This document shows, piece by piece, positions 47,004 to 54,718 of a stretch of DNA of 64,000 nucleotides. The notes beneath the pieces are model-generated. The model saw only the letters and a list, made by a program, of their open reading frames with translations, had not been told where the DNA came from and did not search any database. Origin of the DNA: Nocardioides pini (GTDB lineage Bacteria > Actinomycetota > Actinomycetes > Propionibacteriales > Nocardioidaceae); contig NZ_JAPPUX010000005.1 of the NCBI RefSeq assembly GCF_026712185.1, positions 174,262 to 238,261 of the forward strand. Direction: 5' to 3'. Both the position numbers and the translations under genes were made by a program. Every line of letters begins with the position of its first letter. The first letter of the stretch is position 1.

Positions 47004-47661
47004 TCCCCGCCGTCGTCGCCTGACGACGCTCCTGCTGGGAGCAGCCGCACCCGCGCTGGTCGTGAGTGGGCTGTTCCTGGCGGGCGGCGGGCTCCAGGCG
47101 TCGGCACCGTCGCCGGACCCGGGGGCACAGGCCGTGCCCCCACCGGCGATCCGGGTGGCCGGACCGTCCGCGACGTCGTCGCCCACACCATCGCCCAGCT
47201 CGACCGCGGCGGCGTCGCGCGCGCCCGGCGTACGACCCGAGGTGCTCGTCGTGCCCGCGCTCGGGGTGGAGGCGCCGGTGGTGCCGATCAGCACCGAGGA
47301 CGGCGCGCTGACGCCACCGTCGGACCCGCAGCAGGTCGGCTGGTGGTCCGGGGGCGCCCGACCCGGCGCGTCGCAGGGTGCCGCCGTCGTCACGGGGCAC
47401 ACCGTGCACACCGGCGGCGGGGCCTTCGACGACCTCGAGACCCTGGCCCCCGGCGACCGGGTGCGGGTGCGCTCGGGAGGCGACGAGCTCGCCTACCGGG
47501 TCGGGTCGGTCGAGGTGCTGAGCCGCGACGAGCTGGCACGGCGGAGGGTCGACGTCTTCGGCCGGGCCGGGGCGCCGCGCCTGGTCCTCGTCACGTGCGA
47601 GGACTGGGACGGCACCGCCTACCAGAGCAACGTGGTGGTCACGGCGCAGCCGGTCGACTGA
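46996..47661 (+). CDS. class F sortase
   Basis: A 221-residue sortase with an N-terminal membrane anchor (about residues 9-32), a Ser/Thr/Pro linker, and the catalytic domain from about 82. Catalytic His135 lies in VVTGHTVHTGGGAFDDL and Cys201 in LVLVTCEDWDGTAYQSNVVV, matching class F patterns (TGH and LVTC). The catalytic arginine cannot be placed with confidence near the last strand, where the residues are YQSNVVV. The GTG start overlaps the preceding surface-protein stop by 8 bases. It probably anchors that protein to the wall. Confidence 0.85.
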   Translation: MRDPRRRRLTTLLLGAAAPALVVSGLFLAGGGLQASAPSPDPGAQAVPPPAIRVAGPSATSSPTPSPSSTAAASRAPGVRPEVLVVPALGVEAPVVPISTEDGALTPPSDPQQVGWWSGGARPGASQGAAVVTGHTVHTGGGAFDDLETLAPGDRVRVRSGGDELAYRVGSVEVLSRDELARRRVDVFGRAGAPRLVLVTCEDWDGTAYQSNVVVTAQPVD

Positions 47662-48474
47662 TCAGAGGTGCTCGCGCAGCCAGGCGAAGTCGGCCCGGTG
47701 CTCGCTCGCACCACCCGGAGTCTCGCAGATGACGGGCGCTCCCGCCTCGCGCACGACGCCGGCGAACTCGTCGGGCGGCAGGTGGCCCTGCCCGAAGTTG
47801 GTGTGCCGGTCGGCGCCCGAGCCGAAGGTGTCGCGCGAGTCGTTGGCGTGGACGAGGTTGATGCGGCCGGTGATGCCGCGCACCTTCTCCACCGCGTCGC
47901 CGAGCTCGATGCCACCCGCCCAGGCGTGGCACGTGTCGAGGCAGAAGCCGACGTCATCGGATCCCTCGGCCGTGGAGATCGCGTCCCAGACGCCGGCGAT
48001 GCGGTCGAGGTGGCGGGCCATCGCGTTGTCGCCGCCGGCGGTGTTCTCGATGAGCAGCGGGACCTTGATGTCGGTGGCCTCGACGGCCTTGCGCCAGTTG
48101 TCGAACCCGACAGCCGGGTCGTCGCTCTTGTTGACGTGACCGCCGTGCACGATCAGGCCCTTCGCGCCGATCTCGGCGGCCGCGTCCATGTGCTGCTGGA
48201 GCAGCTTGCGGCTCGGGATCCGGATGCGGTTGTTGGTCGTGGCGACGTTGACCACGTAGGGGGCGTGGACGTAGAGGTCGACGCCGGCCTCATCGGCCGC
48301 CGCGCGCAGAGCCTCCGCGCCACCGGCGAAGCGGACCTCCGGCCCCTTGTAGCCCTGCGGGTCACCGAGGAAGAACTGCACGAGCGTGGTCCCACGCGCG
48401 AGCGCCTCGGCGATCGGGTCGGTCTGCTCGACGTGGGCGCCGATCGAGAGGGACGTGGCGGGGGAGGTGCTCAT
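47662..48474 (-). CDS. nfo: deoxyribonuclease IV (AP endonuclease)
   Basis: A 270-residue xylose-isomerase-like AP endonuclease that cuts at abasic sites. It begins with a short tail then LSIGAHVEQTDPIAEALARG. Metal-site motifs include VHAPYVVNVA, LIVHGGHVNK, LLIENTAGG, GFCLDTCHAWAGG and LVHANDSRDTFGS, all in the right order. The ATG at 48474 overlaps the stop of the kinase gene. It is slightly shorter than E. coli Nfo, as in actinobacteria. Confidence 0.93.
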   Translation of the reverse strand: MSTSPATSLSIGAHVEQTDPIAEALARGTTLVQFFLGDPQGYKGPEVRFAGGAEALRAAADEAGVDLYVHAPYVVNVATTNNRIRIPSRKLLQQHMDAAAEIGAKGLIVHGGHVNKSDDPAVGFDNWRKAVEATDIKVPLLIENTAGGDNAMARHLDRIAGVWDAISTAEGSDDVGFCLDTCHAWAGGIELGDAVEKVRGITGRINLVHANDSRDTFGSGADRHTNFGQGHLPPDEFAGVVREAGAPVICETPGGASEHRADFAWLREHL

Positions 48475-49430
48475 GCCGACCAGCCTAGGAGCACCCACAG
48501 ACACCCGGCGACCACGCCGACCAGCCCGGCGACCGCGGCCCAGCCGAGCCAGTCGACGGCCGTGCCGACACCCACCGACGTACGGCGCCCACGTGGTCGT
48601 GGTCCGATCCGGTCGGGCACCGGTGGCCCAGCCGGGGGCGGCACCGGCAGTCGTCGGAGCAGGCGCAGCGCCGCCTCGGCGGTCGCGATGCGCTGCTCGG
48701 GGTCGTCGACGAGCAGCCGCTCGACGAGCGGCCGCAGCGGGTGGGACGGGACGGCGCCCTGCCGCGCGGGTGGCTCACCGGTGACGAGCTCGAGCGCGAC
48801 GCGACCGACCGCGTAGAGGTCCTGGGTCGGCTCCGGCGGCGCACCACGCGCCTGCTCGGGAGCCATGTAGCCGTCGGTGCCGATCGCGCCGGGCACCGTG
48901 GTGAAGCGGCGGTCGGCGACCGGGGCGGCGACGCCGAAGTCGCCGAGCCGGAGGTGTGGCGGGCCGTCGCCGGTCGCCTCGAGGAGCAGGTTGGCCGGCT
49001 TGACGTCGCGGTGCACGAGCCCGGCCCCGTGGACGGCCGCCAGGCCGAGCAGCAGCTGCTCGACGAGCAGGGCGCACGTGCCGGGGTCGAGCGGACCGTG
49101 CTCGCGGAGCAGGTCGGCCACCGAGCCGCCGGCGACGAGCTCCATGGCGAGCACGACCAGGTCGTCCTCGGCGGCCCAGCCGTGCGGCGCCACCACGTGC
49201 GGGTGCCGCACCCGGACGGCCTGCTCGCGCACGAACCGGGCCAGCAGCGCCGAGCCGTGGCGACCGAGCACCTTCAGCGCGACGTCCTGCCCGGTGCGCA
49301 GGTCGTGCGCGCGCCACACCGAGCCCATCCCTCCGGACCCCACCTGGTCGAGCAGCCGGTAGCGACCCGCCACCACCGTGGCGGTCCGGGGCGCGGGGCG
49401 CGTGGTGCGCGAGGGAGGGGTCGCCGGCAC
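48471..49430 (-). CDS. serine/threonine protein kinase with C-terminal membrane helix
   Basis: A 319-residue Hanks-type kinase. The glycine loop [10 protein letters not shown], Lys53 in [15 protein letters not shown] at 140-148 (Asp142), DFG at 164-166 and [10 protein letters not shown] are all intact, so it should be active, unlike the pseudokinase at 30433. A single membrane helix near residues 294-314 ends the protein with only a few outside residues. No extracellular sensor is seen. The start is GTG and its end overlaps nfo as ATGA. Confidence 0.92.
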   Translation of the reverse strand: MPATPPSRTTRPAPRTATVVAGRYRLLDQVGSGGMGSVWRAHDLRTGQDVALKVLGRHGSALLARFVREQAVRVRHPHVVAPHGWAAEDDLVVLAMELVAGGSVADLLREHGPLDPGTCALLVEQLLLGLAAVHGAGLVHRDVKPANLLLEATGDGPPHLRLGDFGVAAPVADRRFTTVPGAIGTDGYMAPEQARGAPPEPTQDLYAVGRVALELVTGEPPARQGAVPSHPLRPLVERLLVDDPEQRIATAEAALRLLRRLPVPPPAGPPVPDRIGPRPRGRRTSVGVGTAVDWLGWAAVAGLVGVVAGCLWVLLGWSA

Positions 49431-49513
49431 CCCTCGACGCTAGACCGGGCGAGCGGTCGCGGGACGCTCCTCCACAGGTGGACCACGACGATTCCAGCCG
49501 CCGGGGCCGCCGC

Positions 49514-49643
49514 TGATAATCTTCTGCGGTTGCCTTCGGGCGACCGCGGCGCACGACCCACGTCGTACCCCCGCCGCGAACGCACAGTCCTCCTGCCACG
49601 GAGAGCCCGTGGCCGCTCTAGCCCAGAGGAGGTGGAGACCGCT
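49514..49643 (+). promoter_or_regulatory. rpsF promoter and folded leader
   Basis: GATAAT at about 49514 is a candidate -10, with a possible -35 (TTCCAG) about 18 bases earlier. Downstream, GCGGTTGCC/GGCGACCGC folds on a TTCG tetraloop, and GCCACGG/CCGTGGC (49595-49601/49607-49613) forms a 7-bp hairpin. CCTCCT at 49589-49594 is complementary to the ribosome binding site AGGAGG at 49627-49632. The leader may autoregulate S6/S18 synthesis. Confidence 0.5.
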
Positions 49644-49934
49644 ATGCGTGCCTATGAAGTGATGGTCATCCTCGACCCGAGTCTCGACGAGCGCACCATC
49701 GAGCCGTCGCTCGACAAGTACCTCAACGTGATCCGCAAGGACGGCGGCTCGGTCGAGTCCGTCGACGTGTGGGGTCGTCGCCGGATGGCGTACGAGATCA
49801 AGAAGAACGCCGAGGGCATCTACGCCGTCGTCACGCTGACGGCCGAGCCCGCGACGGTCAAGGAGTTCGACCGCCAGCTCACGCTGAACGAGTCGATCCT
49901 GCGCACGAAGGTCATGCGTCCCGACGCCCACTGA
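49644..49934 (+). CDS. rpsF: 30S ribosomal protein S6
   Basis: A 96-residue ribosomal protein, [21 protein letters not shown], with [20 protein letters not shown] and [13 protein letters not shown], complete for S6. It partners S18 on the platform of the small subunit. AGGAGG precedes the ATG by 11 bases. It begins the rpsF-ssb-rpsR-rplI group. Confidence 0.97.
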   Translation: MRAYEVMVILDPSLDERTIEPSLDKYLNVIRKDGGSVESVDVWGRRRMAYEIKKNAEGIYAVVTLTAEPATVKEFDRQLTLNESILRTKVMRPDAH

Positions 49935-50046
49935 TCGCCCTTCCGGGCGTCTGTGGAAACACCCTTCCCGCTGTCGGTGAGTGCCTGTTTGATGGGCGCA
50001 TCACCGGGAGCACCCGGATCAGCAGGACATTCTGAGGAGACCTGAC

Positions 50047-50655
50047 ATGGCAGGCGAGACCACGATCACCGTCATCGGCAACCTCGTCGACGACCCGGAG
50101 CTGCGGTTCACCCCCTCGGGGGCCCCCGTCGCCAACTTCCGGATCGCGTCGACGCCGCGCACCTTCGACCGCCAGAGCAACGAGTGGAAGGACGGCGACA
50201 CGCTGTTCCTCTCCTGCGCTGTCTGGCGCCAGGCCGCGGAGAACGTCGCCGAGTCCCTCCAGCGGGGCATGCGCGTGATCGTCCAGGGTCGCCTGAAGTC
50301 CCGCCAGTACGAGACCCGCGAGGGTGAGAAGCGCACCGTCTTCGAGATCGACGTCGAGGAGGTCGGCCCGTCGTTGCGCAGCGCATCGGCCAAGGTCACC
50401 AAGACGACGCGACAGGGCGGCGGTGGCGGCTACTCCGGCGGCGGTGCCGGTGGCGGCTACTCGGGTGGTGGCGGTGGCGGGCAGCAGTCCGCTCCGGCCG
50501 ACGACCCGTGGGCCAGCCCGGCGCCCTCGCAGCAGGGTGGCGGCGCCTGGGGCGGACAGTCCCAGGGCCAGCAGGGTGGCGGTCAGTCCGCTGCGCCCAA
50601 CGACCCGTGGGCCACGCCCGGGGTCAACGGCGGCAACGACGAGCCCCCGTTCTGA
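50047..50655 (+). CDS. ssb: single-stranded DNA-binding protein
   Basis: A 202-residue SSB. The OB fold occupies residues 1-115 ([58 protein letters not shown]). A Gly/Ser/Gln-rich linker of about 75 residues follows, ending in the acidic tip NDEPPF, which binds partner proteins. It protects single-stranded DNA at replication forks. It lies between rpsF and rpsR as in most bacteria. Confidence 0.96.
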   Translation: MAGETTITVIGNLVDDPELRFTPSGAPVANFRIASTPRTFDRQSNEWKDGDTLFLSCAVWRQAAENVAESLQRGMRVIVQGRLKSRQYETREGEKRTVFEIDVEEVGPSLRSASAKVTKTTRQGGGGGYSGGGAGGGYSGGGGGGQQSAPADDPWASPAPSQQGGGAWGGQSQGQQGGGQSAAPNDPWATPGVNGGNDEPPF

Positions 50656-50700
50656 TGAGCGACCCACTGCCGAGCGGAGCGAGGCAGTGACAGGTCGCCA

Positions 50701-50756
50701 GGTCGAGCAGCCCCACGGCTGAGCTCGCGAAGCCGTGACCAGGGCGTGTCGAGACC
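50701..50756. repeat. dispersed palindromic repeat, copy 2
   Basis: It begins GGTCGAGCAGCCC and ends GTGTCGAGACC, matching the ends of copy 1 at 15447-15499. A CACGGCT/AGCCGTG stem lies inside. A separate CACTGCC/GGCAGTG hairpin lies just before it (about 50665-50690). The element sits between ssb and rpsR. Confidence 0.55.
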
Positions 50757-50853
50757 CCTCGACCACGATCCGGCAGCTCAAGCAAGACATTCCGAAATTC
50801 CATTCCGTCCCTGATTGCCTTCAGGGCCGGGCTCACTGAAAGGGAGCACCACA

Positions 50854-51090
50854 ATGGCCAAGGCAATTCTGCGCAAGCCCAAGAAGAAGGTTTGCCAGTT
50901 CTGCAAGGAGAAGGCGACCGGTGTCGACTACAAGGACACCACCCTGCTCCGCAAGTTCATCTCCGACCGCGGCAAGATCCGCGCCCGCCGCGTGACCGGC
51001 AACTGCGTCCAGCACCAGCGTGACGTGGCCATCGCCGTCAAGAACGCGCGCGAGCTGGCCCTGCTGCCCTACACGTCCACCGGTCGCTGA
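50854..51090 (+). CDS. rpsR: 30S ribosomal protein S18
   Basis: A 78-residue S18. It keeps the cysteines of the zinc-binding C+ form (VCQFCKEK and GNCVQHQRD). [11 protein letters not shown] and [12 protein letters not shown] are typical. GGGAG precedes the ATG. It is separated from ssb by 198 bases holding a palindromic repeat. Confidence 0.97.
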   Translation: MAKAILRKPKKKVCQFCKEKATGVDYKDTTLLRKFISDRGKIRARRVTGNCVQHQRDVAIAVKNARELALLPYTSTGR

Positions 51091-51104
51091 GAGGAGCACG
51101 GGAC

Positions 51105-51551
51105 ATGAAGCTCATCCTGACCCAGGAGGTCGACGGCCTCGGCGCCCCCGGTGACGTGGTCGAGGTCAAGGACGGCTACGGCCGCAACTACCTCGTCCCC
51201 CGTGGCCTCGGCATCCGCTGGACCCGTGGCGGCGAGAAGACCATCGAGTCGATCAAGGCCGCCCGCACCGCCCGCGCGGTGCGCGACGAGGACCACGCCA
51301 AGGACGTCAAGGCCAAGCTCGAGGCCAGCGCGGTCAACGTGAAGGTCCGCGCCGGTGAGGGCGGCCGTCTGTTCGGCGCCGTCACCACCACCGAGATCGC
51401 CGACGCGATCACCGCCGTCTCCGGCGAGAAGGTCGACCGCCGCACCATCGTGGTGGTCAACCCGATCAAGTCGCTCGGCGCCCACGAGGTGGCCGTCAAG
51501 CTGCACGACGAGGTGTCCGCCACGGTGGCCCTCAACGTCGTCCCCGCCTGA
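51105..51551 (+). CDS. rplI: 50S ribosomal protein L9
   Basis: A 148-residue L9. The N-terminal domain [35 protein letters not shown] is typical and is followed by the long connecting helix and the C-terminal domain ([17 protein letters not shown]). It is of normal length, 14 bases after rpsR. Confidence 0.97.
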   Translation: MKLILTQEVDGLGAPGDVVEVKDGYGRNYLVPRGLGIRWTRGGEKTIESIKAARTARAVRDEDHAKDVKAKLEASAVNVKVRAGEGGRLFGAVTTTEIADAITAVSGEKVDRRTIVVVNPIKSLGAHEVAVKLHDEVSATVALNVVPA

Positions 51552-51570
51552 CGCGACCGACGTACGACAC

Positions 51571-51605
51571 CACGGCCCGCCGCCCCTCAGGGGTGGCGGG
51601 CCGTG
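51571..51605. terminator. terminator after rplI
   Basis: Arms of CACGGCCCGCC and GGCGGGCCGTG with an inner CCCCT/GGGGT stem around CA. It lies between rplI and the convergent secreted-protein gene and can serve both. Confidence 0.85.
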
Positions 51606-51642
51606 CTGCATCCGCTGGGTCGTCCCCTCGCAGCGGCGGTGG

Positions 51643-52800
51643 TCAGCGCCCGCTTCCACGGGTCGCGGCGGGGAACCGGTTCGGGCGTGCGACGACCGCG
51701 TCGAGGACGACCGGCCTGGCACTGAGCGTCTCGATGACGATGCGCCCGGTGCGGATGCCGGAGTAGCGGTCGATGACGACGTGCTGCGTCATCGGTGCCT
51801 TCGGGCCGGCGAGGTCGACGACGTGCCAGTCTCGCTTGCCCACCCGCACCCGCACCTTGCCGTGGCCGCGGCCGGTGGCGGCGAGCAGCCGGAGCTCGCC
51901 GACCGTGGTGCGCGGCAGCACGAGCCGCGCGCCGCGGCGCGAGGCCCTGATCGCGTCGCCGCGGACGTAGCCGGGACCGGTCACCCTGGCCCAGCCCCGC
52001 TGGCGGGTGAGGTTGCGCGGCACGAAGAACTCGATGGGCTCCGACCAGGCGCTGGCGTTGCCGGCGGCGTCGAGGGTGCGTGCGGAGAAGCGGTGCCGCC
52101 CGGCGGCAGGGTCGGGGAGCTCCCAGCGGCCGCCGGTGCAGGGGACGGGTCGGTCGTTGTCAGTGCACTCGAACCGCGAACCGGCCTCGCTGCTGTTGAG
52201 CCGGATCGGCACGCCCGCCCCGGTGACGACCGGCTGCGTCGGGGTGATCTCGTCGTACGACGTCCCGGTGACGAAGACGAAGGGGGCTCGGGTGTCCTGG
52301 CCCCAGGTGAACGTGGCCGGGGTGGGGTCCTCGTCGGGGGTGTCCTCCACCGTGGGCGGGAGCAGCGGAGCCGTGTCGGGGGTACGGGCGCGGTCGCCGA
52401 GGTCGACGGCGCGGGCCTCGAGGACGTAGGTGCCGGCCGCGGCGTCCGGCAGGTCGGCGTACGTCACCGGGCTGGTGCAGGCGCGCCAGTCGTGGGCCTG
52501 CGGCCCGCCGGTCAGCCGGCACTCGAGACCGAAGGGACCCTGGTCGCCGTCGGAGACCTGCCAGCCGAGGGTGAAGGTCATCGAGGACACGGTCACCAGC
52601 CCGGCGCCGTTGGGTGCGGTCGAGGCCGTCAGCGTGGTCTCGGGCGAGGTGCTGTCGTCGCAGCCGTTCTGCAGGACGCTCGGCGCGGTCTCGTCGACGC
52701 AGCCCGGGGTCGCGCCCGCCGGCGCCGCGGCCAGCGGCACCAGCGCGCCGCCGAGCAGTCCGAGCACGGCCACCCGGCTCGCGGTGCGGTGTCGAAGCAT
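51643..52800 (-). CDS. secreted protein with Ig-like repeats, unknown function
   Basis: A 385-residue exported protein with a signal peptide (residues 1-30, ending APAGATPG). Two Ig-like or fibronectin-like segments follow (YVLEARAVDLGDRARTPD and HRFSARTLDAAGNASAW, both ending in the GN-like pattern of bacterial Ig repeats), with cysteines suited to disulfides. The C-terminal 120 residues are basic (RASRRGARLVLPRTTV) with no membrane anchor. No enzyme domain is recognised. It is probably a cell-surface or extracellular binding protein. Confidence 0.65.
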   Translation of the reverse strand: MLRHRTASRVAVLGLLGGALVPLAAAPAGATPGCVDETAPSVLQNGCDDSTSPETTLTASTAPNGAGLVTVSSMTFTLGWQVSDGDQGPFGLECRLTGGPQAHDWRACTSPVTYADLPDAAAGTYVLEARAVDLGDRARTPDTAPLLPPTVEDTPDEDPTPATFTWGQDTRAPFVFVTGTSYDEITPTQPVVTGAGVPIRLNSSEAGSRFECTDNDRPVPCTGGRWELPDPAAGRHRFSARTLDAAGNASAWSEPIEFFVPRNLTRQRGWARVTGPGYVRGDAIRASRRGARLVLPRTTVGELRLLAATGRGHGKVRVRVGKRDWHVVDLAGPKAPMTQHVVIDRYSGIRTGRIVIETLSARPVVLDAVVARPNRFPAATRGSGR

Positions 52801-52845
52801 GGGTCCTCCCTCGTGTCCGGCGCGCTCCCGTGCGCCCTCACGGGG

Positions 52846-54183
52846 TCAACGAGCGGACGCCGCTCCGGTCACGAGCCACCGGTCGCTGCGTGCGCGCCAC
52901 GAGAGCAGCACGCCGCGGGCACCCATGAACACGACGGTCATCGCGACCCAGACCGCGACCAACCCGTTCGGGAGGGTCGCCGCCCAGAGCGCGGCCGGCG
53001 CGTACGCCACCAGCACGACGATGCCCGCCCAGGCGAGGTAGGCGCCGTCGCCGGCGCCGATGAGCACCCCGTCGAGGACGAACACCAGGCCGGCGACCGG
53101 CTGCCCGACCGCGGCGACGAGCAGCACCGGCACGAGGAGGTCACGCACCGCGGGGTCGGTGGTGAAGAGCGCGCCGATGAACGGGGACACCGCGGCGAGC
53201 GCGAGCCCGGCGACCACGCCGCTGCCCCAGCCCCACTGCACCATCCGGCGGGTGAGGCGGCGGGTTCCGTCGACGTCGCCGCCGCCCAGCGCGCGGCCGG
53301 TGAGGGCCTGGGCGGCGATCGCGATGGCGTCGAGCGCGAAGGCGAGGAAGCTCCACAGGGTGATCGCGACCTGGTGGGTGGCGACGTTGACGTCCGTGGC
53401 CCCGGTCCCCACCCGGGTCACGGCGTACGTCCCGACCAGCAGGCAGGCGCGCAGGGCGAGCGTGCGGACGACGAGGGCGACGGCGGCGTGCGCGGCGGCG
53501 GCGATGCCCGCGCGGTCCGGGCTCAGGGGGGCGTCGTGCTCGCGGGCGGCGCGGACCACGACGACGAGGAACCACAGCGCGCTGATCACCTGGGCGAGGA
53601 CCGACCCGATGGCCGACCCGGCGATCCCGAGGTCGAGGCCGTAGACGAGGACGACGTTGAAGAGGATGTTGAGCCCGTTGCCGACGACCGCGACCAGCAG
53701 CGGCGTCCGCGTGTCCTGCAGGCCGCGCAGCACGCCCGTCGCGGCGAGCATGACCAGCAGCGGGGTGGTCCCGAGGAAGGCGATGGAGAGGTAGGTCTCG
53801 GCCTGGTCGGCCACCTCGGCCCCGGTGTCGAACACCCCGACGAGCGTCGGGGTGAGGGCGATGCCGCCGACGGTCGCGACCACGCCGATGATGACGGCGA
53901 GCCACACGCCGTCGACGCCCTGGGCGAGGGCGGCCCGGAGGTCGCCCGCACCGAGGTGGCGGGCGACGCTGGCGGTGGTGCCGTAGGCGAGGAAGACGCA
54001 CAATCCGACCACCGTCTGCAGCACGACCGCGGCGACGCCGAGGCCGGCGAGCTCCGGGGTGCCGAGGTGGCCGACGATGGCAGCGTCGGACAGCAGGAAG
54101 AGGGGCTCGGCGACGAGGGCGAGGAATGCCGGGACGGCCAGTCGCAGGATCTCGCGGTCTGTCTCCCGGTGGTCGGCCTTCAC
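52846..54183 (-). CDS. MATE family efflux transporter
   Basis: A 445-residue transporter of about 12 membrane segments in two related halves. It starts VKADHRETDREILRLAVPAFLALVAEPLFLLSDAAIVGHLGTPELAG, the typical MATE N-terminus. It probably exports cationic or toxic compounds with a sodium or proton gradient, or it may serve as a DinF-like protein. The start is GTG. Homologues lie between rplI and dnaB in Streptomyces too. Confidence 0.88.
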   Translation of the reverse strand: MKADHRETDREILRLAVPAFLALVAEPLFLLSDAAIVGHLGTPELAGLGVAAVVLQTVVGLCVFLAYGTTASVARHLGAGDLRAALAQGVDGVWLAVIIGVVATVGGIALTPTLVGVFDTGAEVADQAETYLSIAFLGTTPLLVMLAATGVLRGLQDTRTPLLVAVVGNGLNILFNVVLVYGLDLGIAGSAIGSVLAQVISALWFLVVVVRAAREHDAPLSPDRAGIAAAAHAAVALVVRTLALRACLLVGTYAVTRVGTGATDVNVATHQVAITLWSFLAFALDAIAIAAQALTGRALGGGDVDGTRRLTRRMVQWGWGSGVVAGLALAAVSPFIGALFTTDPAVRDLLVPVLLVAAVGQPVAGLVFVLDGVLIGAGDGAYLAWAGIVVLVAYAPAALWAATLPNGLVAVWVAMTVVFMGARGVLLSWRARSDRWLVTGAASAR

Positions 54184-54718
54184 AGGTTCACCCTAGGAAC
54201 CCCGCAGATCTCCTCGATTCCGGGGCGTCATAGCGACGGGTGTGCCCGACGTACATAGCTCGTTGGGACTACCTGTGTATGGCCGTGTGGATGACGCGTG
54301 TCCAATGCTGGTCGAGGCGCGGGCGGCACCGGGGAACAGGCATCCTCCAGATGGCGGACAGGTGAACGGGCGGATGAGCGAACAATTTCGCCTCCACAGG
54401 GTGTGGGATGCGTTTGCGCAGGTCAGAGGCGTGGGGGAGGGGAAGTCCCGGACTTCCTCCACAGGGTCTTCCACGGTGTGTGCACCTGCACCAGCGTGTC
54501 GTCCACGTGTGTGCCCAGCTTGTCCACAGTGCCTGTGGATAACTTGGGGGCGTCGGCTTCCCACGAGGGGTGGCGAGCACGTACGGTCCTGCGCGGACCA
54601 GCAGTCCGAACTGCTGTGGACTCGGGTGCGAGCGGAGCCGGCAGCGATGTCGGCTCGATGTCAGTGGTCGTCCCTAACGTCGTGGTCAGTGGACCCGAGC
54701 GAGATGGAGGGAGCACCG
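54184..54718. other. dnaB upstream region with DnaA-box cluster
   Basis: A 535-bp non-coding stretch with at least six DnaA-box-like sites: TGTGGATGA (54286), CCTCCACAG (about 54391), TCCTCCACA (54455), TTGTCCACA (54520), TGTGGATAA (54534, the exact complement of TTATCCACA) and TGTGGACTC (54614). The 54520 and 54534 boxes are head to head. It also carries the 20-bp motif copy 3. An open frame over most of it lacks coding character. The dnaB promoter must lie here. Confidence 0.8.
54410..54429 (+). promoter_or_regulatory. conserved 20-bp motif, copy 3 (dnaB upstream)
   Basis: GCGTTTGCGCAGGTCAGAGG, with GCGTTT and GCAGGTCAG shared with the copies at 16870 and 18759. It is about 290 bp upstream of dnaB, close after a CTCCACAGG sequence. 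Confidence 0.6.

Noticed and set aside
45870..47411. A 513-codon minus-strand frame rich in RARGR repeats opposite the surface protein
   Set aside because: It is the reverse-strand reading of the 12-bp PPTS repeat, with no ribosome site or domain.
54242..54718. N-terminal extension of dnaB or a separate small gene upstream
   Set aside because: The extra 159 codons cover DnaA boxes and have no family match, while a good ribosome site and the family start are at 54719.
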